From Blastococcus saxobsidens (GTDB lineage: Bacteria > Actinomycetota > Actinomycetes > Mycobacteriales > Geodermatophilaceae): DNA of 64,000 nucleotides. Made by a program: the position numbers and the translations under genes. Where the stretch lies: assembly GCF_010682065.1 (NCBI RefSeq), contig NZ_JAAGWG010000010.1:86791-150790 (forward strand), in the 5' to 3' direction. The notes beneath the pieces are model-generated. The model was not told the origin of the DNA and searched no databases. It was given only the letters and a program-made list of their open reading frames with translations. Of this stretch, positions 17,769-28,353 are shown piece by piece. How positions within the stretch are numbered: the stretch's first letter is position 1; each line of letters begins with the position of its first letter.

Positions 17769-17842
17769 TCGGGCTGACAGGATTTGAACCTGCGACCCCC
17801 TGACCCCCAGTCAGGTGCGCTACCAAGCTGCGCTACAGCCCG
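17769..17842 (-). tRNA. tRNA-Pro (anticodon GGG)
   Basis: The 74-base minus-strand sequence folds as a complete cloverleaf: acceptor CGGGCTG/CAGCCCG, D-stem GCGC/GCGC with loop AGCTTGGTA, anticodon stem CCTGA/TCAGG with loop CTGGGGG (anticodon GGG), and T-loop TTCAAAT. The discriminator is A and CCA is not encoded. A perfect hairpin follows. It lies just downstream of der. Confidence 0.96.
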
Positions 17843-17927
17843 CACGCCGCACGCCTGCCGGGAAACCCCCGGGCCGCGCGGCCGCCCCGGAAGATTACCG
17901 CACGTCCGGAGCCGGCCTCGACGGTGG

Positions 17928-19274
17928 TCAGCCGCGCTTGGCGTCCTTGTCCCGGCCCTCGCGGACCTTCACCGAGATCTCGATCGGCGAGCCGGCGAAG
18001 CCCCACTGCTCGCGCAGCTTGCGCGTCAGGAACCGGCGGTAGCCGGCCTCCAGGAAGCCGGTGGAGAAGACGACGAACCGCGGCGGCCGGACGTCGGCCT
18101 GCGTGACGTACTTGATCTTCGGAGCGCGACCACCGCGGGCCGGCGGCGGCGTCTCCTGCACCAGCGCGCGGACGAACGTGTTCAGCTCCGCCGTCGGCAC
18201 GCGGGTCTCCCACGACGCGATCGCGGCGCGCAGGTGGTCGGCCAGCTTGCCGACGCCCCGGCCGGTGGAGGCCGAGATGTTGACCCGCGTGGCCCACTTC
18301 ACGTGCGCGAGGTCGCGGTCGATCTCCCGCTCGAGCTGGGCGTGCCGGTCCTCGTCGAGGGTGTCCCACTTGTTGAAGGCCAGCACCAGCGCGCGGCCGG
18401 CGTCCACGACCTGGGTGATGACCCGCTGGTCCTGCTCGCTGATGACCTCGTCGGCGGCCAGCAGGACGACGCAGACCTCGGCGGCCTGGATGGCTGCCTC
18501 GGTGCGGAGGCTGGCGTAGTACTCCATGCCGCTGGCGGTGTTGACCTTGCGGCGCAGGCCGGCGGTGTCGACGAACCGCCACTCCTCGCCACCGAGGCTG
18601 ACGATCGAGTCGACCGGGTCGACGGTGGTGCCGGCGACGGAGTCGACGACCGAGCGCTCCTCCTTGGCCAGCCGGTTGATCAGGCTGGACTTGCCGACGT
18701 TGGGCCGGCCGACGAGCGCGACCCGGCGCGGGCCGCCCTCCTCCAGCTGCTCGCGGGGCGCGGTGGGCATCGCCTCGAGGACGAGGTCGAGCAGGTCGCC
18801 GCTGGAGCGGCCGTGCAGCGCGCTGACCGGCTGCGGCTCCCCCATGCCGAGGCTCCACAGCTCGGCGGCGTTGGCCTCGCTGCGCTCGTCGTCGACCTTG
18901 TTGGCCACGAGGATCACCGGCCGGTCGCTGCGCCGCAGGATGCGGGCAGCCGCCAGGTCGGTGTCGGTGGCGCCGACCTGGCTGTCGACGACGAAGACGA
19001 TGACGTCGGCCGTCTTCATCGCGTACTCGGCCTGCCGGCTGATCGCCCCGCCCAGCCCGGCCGCCTTCGGGTCCCAGCCGCCGGTGTCGACGACGGTGAA
19101 CCGCTTGCCGTTCCACAGCGCCTCGTAGCTGATCCGGTCGCGCGTGACCCCCGGTACGTCCTGCACGACGGCGGCGCGGCGGCCGAGGAACCGGTTGACC
19201 AGCGTCGACTTGCCGACGTTCGGCCGACCGACGATCGCGACGACCGGCAGCGGGCCGGTGCTCTCCTCGGTCAT
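17928..19274 (-). CDS. der: Ribosome biogenesis GTPase Der (EngA)
   Basis: 448 residues with two tandem GTPase domains: P-loop GRPNVGKST at 16-24 and GRPNVGKSS near 194. DTGGWDP and DTAGLRRK are the two G3 motifs; NKVD and NKWD are the two G4 motifs. A C-terminal KH-like domain ([20 protein letters not shown]) follows. It acts in 50S subunit maturation. The start overlaps the cmk stop, placing aroH, cmk and der in one operon, the same order as Rv1712-Rv1713. Confidence 0.97.
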   Translation of the reverse strand: MTEESTGPLPVVAIVGRPNVGKSTLVNRFLGRRAAVVQDVPGVTRDRISYEALWNGKRFTVVDTGGWDPKAAGLGGAISRQAEYAMKTADVIVFVVDSQVGATDTDLAAARILRRSDRPVILVANKVDDERSEANAAELWSLGMGEPQPVSALHGRSSGDLLDLVLEAMPTAPREQLEEGGPRRVALVGRPNVGKSSLINRLAKEERSVVDSVAGTTVDPVDSIVSLGGEEWRFVDTAGLRRKVNTASGMEYYASLRTEAAIQAAEVCVVLLAADEVISEQDQRVITQVVDAGRALVLAFNKWDTLDEDRHAQLEREIDRDLAHVKWATRVNISASTGRGVGKLADHLRAAIASWETRVPTAELNTFVRALVQETPPPARGGRAPKIKYVTQADVRPPRFVVFSTGFLEAGYRRFLTRKLREQWGFAGSPIEISVKVREGRDKDAKRG

Positions 19275-19993
19275 GCCTGCCTCCCGGCGGGAACGGTCGA
19301 CGTGGCCAGCTCGACGACGCGGTCCACGACGCCCTGCTGGTCCAGGTCGGTGCTGTCGACGACGACGGCGTCGGCGGCCGGGCGCAGCGGGCTGTCGGCT
19401 CGGCTGCTGTCGAACTCGTCGCGGCGGCGCAGGTCGGCGGCGAGCACGGCCACCTCGTCCGGCGCGGTGATGGCGAGCTGGCCGGCGCGACGCTGTGCCC
19501 GCGCCTCCGGGCTCGCGGTCAGGTAGATCTTCACCGTGGCGTCGGGCAGCACGACGGTGCCGATGTCCCGGCCCTCCACGACCACCGCGTCGGCCGAGCC
19601 GACCAGCGAGCGCTGCTGGTCGACGAGCTGCCGGCGCACGGCGGGCACCGCCGAGACGGCGGACACCGCGCGGGTGACCTCGACGCCGCGGATCCGGGTG
19701 GCGACGTCGACGCCGTCGACGCGGACCGTCTCGGTGGCCGCGTCGGTGCCGACCTCGATGCGGGAGGCGGCCACGGTGCGGGCCACCGCCTCGGCGTCGG
19801 CGGGGTCGACACCGGCGTCGAGCACCGCGACGGTGGCCGCCCGGTACATCGCGCCGGTGTCGAGGTAGGCCGCACCCAGGCGGGCGGCGACGCCGCGCGC
19901 CACGCTGGACTTGCCGGTGCCCGACGGTCCGTCGAGGGTCACCTGGCCTCGGAAGGTCATCTGCTCACTCACTGCTCTCTCGGGTGCGCTCAC
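19271..19993 (-). CDS. cmk: (d)CMP kinase
   Basis: 240 residues from the GTG that overlaps the aroH stop (GTGA); an ATG at 19960 would give 229 residues and is a reasonable alternative. The P-loop is [27 protein letters not shown] and [15 protein letters not shown] are cytidylate-kinase signatures, and RAQRRAGQ lies in the LID region. It phosphorylates CMP and dCMP with ATP in pyrimidine nucleotide metabolism. Operon aroH-cmk-der. Confidence 0.95.
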   Translation of the reverse strand: MSAPERAVSEQMTFRGQVTLDGPSGTGKSSVARGVAARLGAAYLDTGAMYRAATVAVLDAGVDPADAEAVARTVAASRIEVGTDAATETVRVDGVDVATRIRGVEVTRAVSAVSAVPAVRRQLVDQQRSLVGSADAVVVEGRDIGTVVLPDATVKIYLTASPEARAQRRAGQLAITAPDEVAVLAADLRRRDEFDSSRADSPLRPAADAVVVDSTDLDQQGVVDRVVELATSTVPAGRQA

Positions 19994-20352
19994 TGCGCGA
20001 TGTCCCTGCGCAGCGCGACCGCGCCCCGCAGGTAGACGTGCTGGATGTCGGGGCGGGCCTTCGGTGTCTCGGCGTGCGCCATGAGCCGCAGCACCCGCGG
20101 GAGGGCGTGCGGCACCGCGATCTCCGTGGCGCACATGAGCGGCACGTCACCAAGGCCCAGCTCCCGCGCGGCCAGCGCCGGGAACTCCGAGACGAGGTCG
20201 GGGGTGGCCGTGAACAGGATGCTGATCAGGTCCTCGGGGTCCAGGCCGTTGCGGTCCATGACCGTCCGCACCAGCTCACGGGTCGCCTCGAGCACCTGCT
20301 CGCGATCGTCGGCCTCGACCTGGGTCGCGCCTCGGATGGCTCGGACGGCCAT
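19990..20352 (-). CDS. aroH: Chorismate mutase, AroH class
   Basis: 120 residues, the length of monofunctional AroH-type chorismate mutases (pseudo-alpha/beta-barrel trimers). Active-site elements are visible: MAVRAIRGAT with R7, ATPDLVSEFPA, the Glu in CATEIAVPHALPRVLRLM, and HVYLRGAVALRRD near the end. It converts chorismate to prephenate for Phe/Tyr synthesis. An ATG with GAGGAG upstream is the start. First gene of the aroH-cmk-der run. In related genomes rluB lies next to this run, but here about 13.7 kb of other genes intervene. Confidence 0.94.
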   Translation of the reverse strand: MAVRAIRGATQVEADDREQVLEATRELVRTVMDRNGLDPEDLISILFTATPDLVSEFPALAARELGLGDVPLMCATEIAVPHALPRVLRLMAHAETPKARPDIQHVYLRGAVALRRDIAQ

Positions 20353-20482
20353 GCACTCTCCTCGTTCGGCAATGCCACACGACGCCTCCGCGGTCGCTCC
20401 GCTCCTCGCTCGTTCCTCACTGCGATGCTCACGACCTGTCGGCTCCGTCGGCACGCCGGATCGCCGGGTGCCTCGGACGAGT

Positions 20483-21487
20483 CTAGGTAGCGTCCGCCAC
20501 CGGCCTCCCCCCTCCGGGTCGGTCGCCCGACTCCTCCCCCGCTGCCGCCAGCCGACGACCCAGCTCGCGAGCCGCCTCCCGCAGCTCCGGGCAGCGCACG
20601 ATCCGGTACGGCACGGGCAGCACCACCAGCTGCTCCGCGTACCAGACCGGGTTGCTGGTGCTGCCCAGCACGCGGGCCCGGTCGCGGTCCACGGCCTCCA
20701 CGCGGCCCATCGCCGGCGGCAGCCACCGCGGGACCACCTCGGCCGGCGCGTCCACGACCACCTCGACCTCGAACTCCCAGCCCACGGACAGGTGCACCTC
20801 CAGGTCCCGGACGGGGTCCAGGTCCTCGGGGGGCACGACCGCCGCGTCGAGCAGCACGACGTGGCCGATGCGGTCGACCCGGTAGGCGCGGCGGGCGCCG
20901 GCGCCGTGCGACCAGCACAGCAGGTACCAGCGTCCGTGCCGCACCACCAGCGCCCACGGGTCGACGTCGAGCTCCCGTCCGGACGACCCCGCGGCCGACC
21001 GGTAGCCGATCCGGACGGCCCGCCGCGCGGCGCACGCCTCGACGAGGGCGGCGGTCGTGCCGGGGTCGGGCCGGACCGCGGCCCGGTCCGGGGCCGCGGT
21101 CGTCGTCCGCCGCACCGCCTCCACCTGCGCCGAGAGCCGCTCCGGCAACGAGCGCACGATCTTGCCCAGCGCGCTGCCGACGTGGGCCGTCGGGTCGTCG
21201 GCCGCGTGGTGGCCGTCGAGCACCGCCATGACCAGTCCCAGCGCCTCGTCCGCGGTGAAGACGAGGGGCGGTGGCCGGTGCCGTCGCCCGAGGCGGTACC
21301 CGCCGTAGGGCCCGCGCACCGACTCCACGGGGACGCCCGCCTCGCGCAAGATGGCGACGTAGCGGCGCGCGGCTCGCTCGGTGACGCCCAACGCAGCGGC
21401 CAGCCCACCGGCCGTCACGCCCGGCCGGCTCTGGATGCACTCCAGGGCCAGCAGCGCGCGTGCGGTCGGGCTCGTCTCGGCAGGCAT
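20483..21487 (-). CDS. WYL-domain transcriptional regulator
   Basis: 334 residues. The N-terminal helix-turn-helix (TAGGLAAALGVTERAARRYVAILREAGVPVESVRGPYGGYRLG) is of the DeoR/HTH_11 type. The WYL domain follows: AVRIGYRS, then DPWALVVRHGRWYLLCWSHGAGARRAYRVDRIG. A WCX C-terminal part comes last. WYL proteins usually sense ligands such as nucleic acids or nucleotides. ATG with GAGAGG upstream. It is divergent from the broken DinB gene, which may be its target (inference). Confidence 0.92.
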   Translation of the reverse strand: MPAETSPTARALLALECIQSRPGVTAGGLAAALGVTERAARRYVAILREAGVPVESVRGPYGGYRLGRRHRPPPLVFTADEALGLVMAVLDGHHAADDPTAHVGSALGKIVRSLPERLSAQVEAVRRTTTAAPDRAAVRPDPGTTAALVEACAARRAVRIGYRSAAGSSGRELDVDPWALVVRHGRWYLLCWSHGAGARRAYRVDRIGHVVLLDAAVVPPEDLDPVRDLEVHLSVGWEFEVEVVVDAPAEVVPRWLPPAMGRVEAVDRDRARVLGSTSNPVWYAEQLVVLPVPYRIVRCPELREAARELGRRLAAAGEESGDRPGGGRPVADAT

Positions 21488-21534
21488 GGCAACCTCTCGC
21501 CCAGAACCGGCAGTAGATCGTCCGGAATGGACCC

Positions 21535-21540
21535 TAGCGT
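21535..21540 (+). promoter_or_regulatory. -10 element TAGCGT, leaderless start of the DinB gene
   Basis: TAGCGT lies 6 bases before the DinB ATG, with no ribosome binding site. Confidence 0.5.
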
Positions 21541-21546
21541 CGCGGC

Positions 21547-22108
21547 ATGACCGACGACACCCATCTGGACACCGCCGTCACCGAGCCCGGCCCGGACGCC
21601 GGCGAGGCAGAGATGCTGCTCTTCGCGCTGGACCGCTCCCGGGCGCAGTTCGCCTGGAAGGCGGGGAACCTCGACGCGGCCTCCCTCCACCGGCCCGCTC
21701 CCCCGTCGGCCATGACGCTCGCCGGCCTCCTCAAGCACCTGGCCTGGGTCGAGGAGAGGTACGCCATCGACGTCACGGGCCGTCCGCCCGGCGAACCGTG
21801 GCGCTCGGTGGATTGGGACGCCGACCCCACGTGGGACTGGCGGTCGGCGGCCGAGGACGGCCCCGCGGAGCTGTACGCCCTCTGGCGCGGAGCCGTGCAG
21901 CGCTCCCGGGCGGCCTGGACGGCGGCGCTGGAGGCCCGGGGGTCTCGACCGGCCGGCGTCGTTCACCACCGACGCCGGCGGCCGGTCCCCTGTGCTGCGA
22001 CGGATCCTGGTCGACCTGCACGACGAGTACGCCCGCCACGTCGGCCACGCGGACCTGCTCCGCGAGGCGGTCGACGGACTCGTGGGCGAGGACCCACCCC
22101 AGGGATGA
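21547..22108 (+). pseudogene. DinB family protein gene with a +1 frameshift
   Basis: The frame from ATG 21547 encodes a DinB/DUF664-type four-helix protein: MLLFALDRSRAQFAWKAGNL, MTLAGLLKHLAWVEERY. It runs in phase to LEARG, and then the similarity jumps to the next frame: LDRPASFTTDAGGRSPVLRR, ILVDLHDEYARHVGHADLLRE, ending at TGA 22106-22108. The switch is at a run of five G at 21938-21942; removing one G restores one continuous 186-residue frame. So there is either an inactivating indel or a homopolymer sequencing error. DinB-fold proteins often use a metal-binding His triad and some are thiol transferases; one such His is in KHLAWVEERY and others in DEYARHVGHAD. Confidence 0.87.
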
Positions 22109-22154
22109 GCCGGATGGTCCGGGACCTGGAGTTCCGGGTTCCTGGGCGGGGAAC

Positions 22155-23231
<1,077 letters not shown>

Positions 23232-23330
23232 CTCGTGCTCCTGATCTGCTCCCCCGGCGTCGTCGCCGGGATCGGGCTGTCGGATAGGTGGTGCGTCGTG
23301 CTGCGGTACGTCGGGCGGGAGGTCCCGCGG

Positions 23331-24833
23331 TCAGTGGAGGGCGAGGGCTGTCCAGGACACCGGGGGCAGGGTCACGCACAGCGTGCCCTCGACCACGGTG
23401 GCGCGGGGGTTCGGTCGCAGCCCGACCCGCTCCGGCCGGTCGGTGGTGTTGGCCGCGTGCGGGTCCGGATCGGACAGCGTCAGTGCCTCCTCGACGGTGC
23501 TCACCCCGAGTCCGGCGAGGTCGAGGCGGACCTCCACCTCGTCGGCCTGCGAGCGGTTCACGAGGAAGAGCGCGAGCGCACCGCCCTCCCTCGTGGCGGC
23601 GGCGTCCACGACGGGCACCTCGCCGTACGCCGCGGTGTCGTACGCCGGGCCGTCGACGCGCACGTCCAGGGCGTCGCCGCGCGCCAGGCGGGAGGTGGTC
23701 GCGAAGGGGAAGAACGTCGACTTCCGCCACGCCGGACCCTGCGGCTCGGCCGCGATGGGGGCGATCACGTTCACCAGCTGCGCGATCGAGGCACTGGTCA
23801 CCCGGTCGGCGTGCCGGAGCAGCGACATCAGCAGGCTGCCCACCACGACGCCGTCGGCCACCGTGTAGGGCTCCTCGCTGATCGGCGGCGCGAGGGGCCA
23901 GTCGTCGATCCGCTTCGCCAGGTCCGCCGGGACCCGGGACAGGTACCAGACGTTCCACTCGTCGAAGGAGATCGCGAGGCTCTTCGAGCTGCCGCGCACG
24001 GCCTTCACGTGGTCGGCGGTCGCGAGGACCGACTCGATGAACCGGTCCATGTCCGTCGCCGAGGCGAGGAATGAGCCGAGGTCGCCGTCCTTCTCCTCGT
24101 AGTACGCGTGGCAGGAGATGTAGTCGACGTCGTCATAGGCGTGGGTGAGCACGGTGCGCTCCCACTCGCCGAAGGTCGGCATGGCCGCGCCCGACGAGCC
24201 GCAGGCGACCAGCTCGAGGTCCGGGTCGAGCTGGCGCATCGCCTTCGCCGTCCGGGCGGCAAGCTTGCCGTAGTCCTCTGCCGACCGCTGGCCGAGCTGC
24301 CACGGCCCGTCCATCTCGTTGCCGAGGCACCACATCCGGACGTCGAAGGGCCGCTGCCGCCCGTTGCGGATCCGCTGGTCGGCCAGCGTCGTGCCGGAGG
24401 GCACGTTGGCGTACTCGAGGAGGTCCAGCGCCTCCAGCGTGCCGCGGGTGCCGAGGTTGAGCGCGAGCATCAGCTCGGCGCCGACCTTCTCCAGCCAGGA
24501 GGCGAACTCGTGCAGCCCGACCTCGTTGGTCTCCGTGCTGTGCCAGGCGAGGTTGAGCCGGACCGGGCGCTGGTCCCGGGGGCCGACGCCGTCCTCCCAC
24601 CGGAACCCGGAGACGAAGTTCCCGCCGGGGTACCGGACCGTGGTCACCCCCATCTCCGTGACGAGGTCGATCACGTCCCGGCGGAACCCCTCCTCGTCCG
24701 CCGTCGGGTGGCCCGGCTCGTGGATGCCGCCGTACACGCCGCGTCCCATGTGCTCGACGAAGGCGCCGAAGAGCCGGCGGGACACCGGGCCCACCGGTCG
24801 CGCCGGGTCGATGGTCAGGCGTGCACGCAGCAT
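23331..24833 (-). CDS. Alpha-L-arabinofuranosidase, GH51
   Basis: 500 residues, the usual GH51 length. The N-terminal SRRLFGAFVEHMGRGVYGGI and RYPGGNFVSGFRWEDGVGP are family motifs. The acid/base Glu is in WCLGNEMDGPWQ (about residue 172) and the nucleophile Glu in ISFDEWNVWY (about 292). The C-terminal beta-sandwich ends with LPPVSWTALAL. It removes arabinofuranosyl side groups from arabinoxylan or arabinan oligosaccharides. No signal peptide, so intracellular. Its ATG overlaps the esterase stop (TGATG), so it is translationally coupled. Confidence 0.95.
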   Translation of the reverse strand: MLRARLTIDPARPVGPVSRRLFGAFVEHMGRGVYGGIHEPGHPTADEEGFRRDVIDLVTEMGVTTVRYPGGNFVSGFRWEDGVGPRDQRPVRLNLAWHSTETNEVGLHEFASWLEKVGAELMLALNLGTRGTLEALDLLEYANVPSGTTLADQRIRNGRQRPFDVRMWCLGNEMDGPWQLGQRSAEDYGKLAARTAKAMRQLDPDLELVACGSSGAAMPTFGEWERTVLTHAYDDVDYISCHAYYEEKDGDLGSFLASATDMDRFIESVLATADHVKAVRGSSKSLAISFDEWNVWYLSRVPADLAKRIDDWPLAPPISEEPYTVADGVVVGSLLMSLLRHADRVTSASIAQLVNVIAPIAAEPQGPAWRKSTFFPFATTSRLARGDALDVRVDGPAYDTAAYGEVPVVDAAATREGGALALFLVNRSQADEVEVRLDLAGLGVSTVEEALTLSDPDPHAANTTDRPERVGLRPNPRATVVEGTLCVTLPPVSWTALALH

Positions 24834-25885
24834 CAGACCGCCCGCGTCCGGGCGGCGGGCGGGCCGGCGGGCGGGCCGGCGGGCGGGCCGGCGGGCAGTG
24901 CGGCGGACGGGGCGGCGAGGACGCCGCGCAGCCAGTCGAGCTGCTCGCGCTGCTGGTGGGCCTCCCCGCCCTCGTGGTCGTTGAACGGGTACACCGTGAT
25001 GTCCTTCGGTCCGGCGTACGCGGCGTGGGCGGCGAAGACGGTCGAGGGCGGGCAGATCTCGTCCATGAGGGCGACCGAGAACAGCGCCGGGGCCGACGAC
25101 AGGCGGCCCAGGACGGCGGCGTCGAAGTAGCTCAGCGTCGCGAAGACGCGCTGCACGCGGTCCCGGTGCGCCTTGAGGTACCGGACGATCTCCCCGTACG
25201 GGTCCCCGGCGGCGATGCGCGTGGCGCGCGGGAAGTCGCAGAGGAAGGGCACGTCGGCCATGACCGCCCGCACCCCGCCGGCGAGCGCCGAGACGGCGAG
25301 CGCGACCCCGCCGCCCTGGCTGATGCCGGCCACGGCGACCCGGTCGGCGTCGACCTGCGGGTGCCCGCGCAGCACCTCGAGGGCTCTCGTGGCGTCGGTG
25401 TACACGCGCCGGTAGTAGTAGTCCCGCGGGTCCAGCACGCCGCGGGTGAGGAAGCCCGGCTGCGCGGCCGCCGAGCCCACCGGGTCCGCGGTGTCCCCGA
25501 CCGTCCAGCCGCTGCCCTGCCCCCGGGTGTCGACGACGAGGTGCGCGAACCCCGCCGACGCCCAGAAGACGTGCTCGTGCGGCAGCCCCCGCCCGCCGTT
25601 GTAGCCCATGAACTGGACCACGCCGGGCAGCGGCCCGTCCCCGCGCACCGCGCCGGCCGGCAGGTGCAGCCAGGCGCGGACCGGGGAGCCGCCGGCGCCG
25701 GCGAAGGTCACGTCGTGGGTCTCGACGGTCACCAGCCCCGAGTCGACCGGGGTCCAGGTCGCGTCCAGCGGCCACTCCCCCGCCTCGTCGAGGGTCGCCC
25801 GCCAGAACTGCTCGAGGTCCGCGGGCGCGGGGAGCTGCGGGTCGTAGCGCCGCAGCTCCTCCAGCGACAGGTCGGCCTGCGGCAT
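24833..25885 (-). CDS. Acetylxylan esterase (AXE1/carbohydrate esterase family 7 type)
   Basis: 350 residues, alpha/beta hydrolase of the acetylxylan esterase/cephalosporin deacetylase family. PGVVQFMGYNGGRG and VVDTRGQGSGW are family motifs. The catalytic Ser is in GISQGGG (about 188), Asp in LMDEICPP (about 275) and His in NDHEGG (about 304). No signal peptide. It would deacetylate imported xylo-oligosaccharides. The C-terminus carries an unusual PAGP repeat tail. Its start overlaps the GH3 stop and its stop overlaps the GH51 start (both TGATG). Confidence 0.93.
   Translation of the reverse strand: MPQADLSLEELRRYDPQLPAPADLEQFWRATLDEAGEWPLDATWTPVDSGLVTVETHDVTFAGAGGSPVRAWLHLPAGAVRGDGPLPGVVQFMGYNGGRGLPHEHVFWASAGFAHLVVDTRGQGSGWTVGDTADPVGSAAAQPGFLTRGVLDPRDYYYRRVYTDATRALEVLRGHPQVDADRVAVAGISQGGGVALAVSALAGGVRAVMADVPFLCDFPRATRIAAGDPYGEIVRYLKAHRDRVQRVFATLSYFDAAVLGRLSSAPALFSVALMDEICPPSTVFAAHAAYAGPKDITVYPFNDHEGGEAHQQREQLDWLRGVLAAPSAALPAGPPAGPPAGPPAARTRAV
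24857..24896. repeat. 12-bp tandem repeat in the 3' end of the esterase gene
   Basis: Three exact copies of GGGCGGGCCGGC plus a partial fourth. In the coding direction they read PAGP units in the extreme C-terminal tail of the acetylxylan esterase, after the catalytic domain. Confidence 0.8.
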
Positions 25886-28230
25886 CAGGCGGTGACCTCC
25901 AGGGGCTCGACCACGGTCTGCGGGTGCAGGACCCGGTCGAACCCGACCGTGCGACGGGGCCCGGCCAGCGTGTACCGGAGGGTCTCCCGCACGTCGGCGC
26001 TGGAGGCGCCCACCCGGAGTTCCACCTCGCCCGGCTCCACGATCCGCGAACCGGCCCGGCCGGTGAAGGAGGTCAGGTCGGCGTGCAGGGCGAAGCGGAC
26101 GGTCGCGGCCGCTCCCGGCGCCAGGTCGACCCGGCGCGCGGCCACCAGTGCCTGCACCGGCCGGACCACCTCGGCCACCGGGTCGTGCAGGTAGACCTGC
26201 ACGACCTCGGTCACCTCGCGGCCGGTCTCGTTGCGGAGCTCGACCGCCAGCTCGGCGGTGCCGTCGGTCGCCCACTCCGGGCCGCCGGCCGCCCGGACGC
26301 CGGACCAGGTGGCGGCGCCGTAGCCCAGGCCGTGCCCGAAGGGGAACAGCGGCGTGGGGTCCACCGTGCTCACGTCGGTCCTGCGGCCCAGCGGCGAGGC
26401 GAGGTAGGTGCTCGGCTGGCTGCCGCCCTCCCGCGGGAAGCTCACCGGCAGCCGGCCCGAGGGGGCCACCCGGCCGCTGAGGACGTCGGCGATCGCCGGG
26501 CCGCCCTCCTCGCCGGGGAAGAACCCGCACAGCACCGCGGCGAGCCGGTCGACCTGGCGCGAGAGCTCGTAGGGGCGGCCGCTGAGCAGCACGAGCACCA
26601 CCGGCTTCCCCGTCCCGAGGAGCGCCTCCAGCAGCTCCTCCTGACGACCGGGCAGCCGCAGGTCCACCGCGTCGCAGCCCTCGCCCGAGGTGCCGTTGCC
26701 GAACAGCCCGGCCTTGTCCCCCAGGACGGCGACCACGACGTCGGCCTCCGCCGCGACGCGCACGGCGGCCTCGATCGCCTCGTCGTCGCCACCGACCACC
26801 GGGCACCCCTCGGCGACGACGACGTCGAAGGCCTCCGGCGCCTTCTTCAGCGCGTCGGCCAGGGTCGGGATGTCGACGCCCACGGGCACGTCGGGGTGGT
26901 GCACGCCGACGTGCATCGGGAAGGAGTAGCAGCCCAGCATCGCCTCGGCGGTGTCGGCGCGGGGACCGACGACCGCCAGCCGCGCCCCGGCCGCCAGCGG
27001 CAGCGTGCCGTCGTTGGCCAGCAGCACCACCGACCGGCGGGCGAGGTCGCCGGCCACGGCCCGCGACTCCTCCGGGTCCAGGTCCACCTCGCCGTCGAGC
27101 ACCGCCGGCGAGTCGGGCGACCAGTCGGGGTCCAGCAGGCCCAGCTCGCACTTCTGCAGCAGCACGCGGCGCAGCGCCCGGTCCACCAGCGCCTCGTCCA
27201 CGGCACCGGCGCGCACCGCCTCGACCAGCGGCTCGCCGTAGCAGGCCACGGTCGGCAGCTCGACGTCGATCCCGGCCTCCAGGGCCAGCGCGGCGGCCTC
27301 GCCGGGCGAGCCGGCCACGGCGTGCAGCGTCTGCAGGAAGGCGACCGAGAAGTAGTCGGCGACCACGGTCCCGGTGAAGCCGTAGGTCTCGCGCAGCAGG
27401 GTGGTGAGCAGCGCGGCATCGCCGGCCGCGGGCACGCCGTCGGTGTCGGTGTAGCTGTTCATCACCGAGCGGGCGCCGGCCCGCAGGGCCATCTCGAACG
27501 GCGGGAGGAACACGTCGGCGATCTCGCGGGGTCCGGCCGAGACCGGGGCCAGGTTGCGGCCCGCCCGCGAGGCGGAGTAGCCGACGAAGTGCTTGAGCGT
27601 CGCCACGATCCCGCTGGACTCCAGGCCGCGGACGTACGCGCTGCCGATGGTGCCCACCAGGTGCGGGTCCTCGCCCATGGTCTCCTCGACCCGCCCCCAG
27701 CGCATGTCCCGGGCGACGTCGAACACCGGGGCGAGCCCCTGGTGGACGCCCAGCCGGCGCATGCTCGCGCCGATCATCGCGCCCATCCGTTCGACGAGCT
27801 CCGGGTCGAAGCTGGCCGCCCAGCACAACGGCGAGGGGAAGACCGTCGCCGTCCACGCCGCGAGCCCGGTGAGGCACTCCTCGTGCACCAGCGCCGGGAT
27901 GCCGTGCCGGCCGGCGGCCATGATCTGCCGCTGGCTCTCCGCCAGGCCCTTGGCGCCCAGGAAGGGGTCGACGGGGGCCGTGCCGAACGGCCGGGTCAGC
28001 TGGCCCAGGCCAATGCCGATCAGCTGGTCCCAGTCCGCCGGCGCCGCGGCCATGTCGTGCTGGTGCGGGGCGACCTCGCCCTCGGTGGCGTCGATGCCGA
28101 CCCACACGCCGTACAGCTGGGCGACCTTCTCCTCCAGCGTCATGCGGTCGACGAGGTCGGCGACCCGGTCCTCGGCGGGGACCTCCGGATCGCGCCAGAG
28201 CGCAGCGTCGTTGTCGGGGTTGAGAACCAT
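25885..28230 (-). CDS. GH3 beta-glycosidase (likely beta-xylosidase or beta-glucosidase)
   Basis: 781 residues with the GH3 N-terminal barrel, the C-terminal alpha/beta domain, and a fibronectin-III-like domain at the end (LAPGAAATVRFALHADLTSF, GEVELRVGASS). The barrel includes VHEECLTG, DMRWGRVEETMGEDPHLVG and ATLKHFVGYS. The nucleophile Asp is in TVVADYFSVAFLQTLH (about residue 292), followed by AGIDVELP. That DYF...ELP form and the xylan context favour beta-xylosidase, but beta-glucosidase is possible. The start at MVLNPDNDAALW is chosen by family alignment; no good ribosome binding site is seen. No signal peptide. Second gene of the operon after the GH10 xylanase. Confidence 0.93.
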   Translation of the reverse strand: MVLNPDNDAALWRDPEVPAEDRVADLVDRMTLEEKVAQLYGVWVGIDATEGEVAPHQHDMAAAPADWDQLIGIGLGQLTRPFGTAPVDPFLGAKGLAESQRQIMAAGRHGIPALVHEECLTGLAAWTATVFPSPLCWAASFDPELVERMGAMIGASMRRLGVHQGLAPVFDVARDMRWGRVEETMGEDPHLVGTIGSAYVRGLESSGIVATLKHFVGYSASRAGRNLAPVSAGPREIADVFLPPFEMALRAGARSVMNSYTDTDGVPAAGDAALLTTLLRETYGFTGTVVADYFSVAFLQTLHAVAGSPGEAAALALEAGIDVELPTVACYGEPLVEAVRAGAVDEALVDRALRRVLLQKCELGLLDPDWSPDSPAVLDGEVDLDPEESRAVAGDLARRSVVLLANDGTLPLAAGARLAVVGPRADTAEAMLGCYSFPMHVGVHHPDVPVGVDIPTLADALKKAPEAFDVVVAEGCPVVGGDDEAIEAAVRVAAEADVVVAVLGDKAGLFGNGTSGEGCDAVDLRLPGRQEELLEALLGTGKPVVLVLLSGRPYELSRQVDRLAAVLCGFFPGEEGGPAIADVLSGRVAPSGRLPVSFPREGGSQPSTYLASPLGRRTDVSTVDPTPLFPFGHGLGYGAATWSGVRAAGGPEWATDGTAELAVELRNETGREVTEVVQVYLHDPVAEVVRPVQALVAARRVDLAPGAAATVRFALHADLTSFTGRAGSRIVEPGEVELRVGASSADVRETLRYTLAGPRRTVGFDRVLHPQTVVEPLEVTA

Positions 28231-28353
28231 GCCCGTGGAAGTCCGTCCTGTCTCGTGGTTGCTGGTGCGGCGGACCGGGCCGCCTGTGCCGGGGACGGGT
28301 GCGTCAGGGCGCCGCGCTCGCAGCATCCTGCCCCGGTCCCGGGTGGTACGCGG

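Noticed and set aside
17769..17842. tRNA-Pro as an integration site for a genomic island
   Set aside because: No integrase or partial tRNA duplicate was seen nearby; the flanking der gene is conserved and the xylan segment lies 2.5 kb away beyond aroH.
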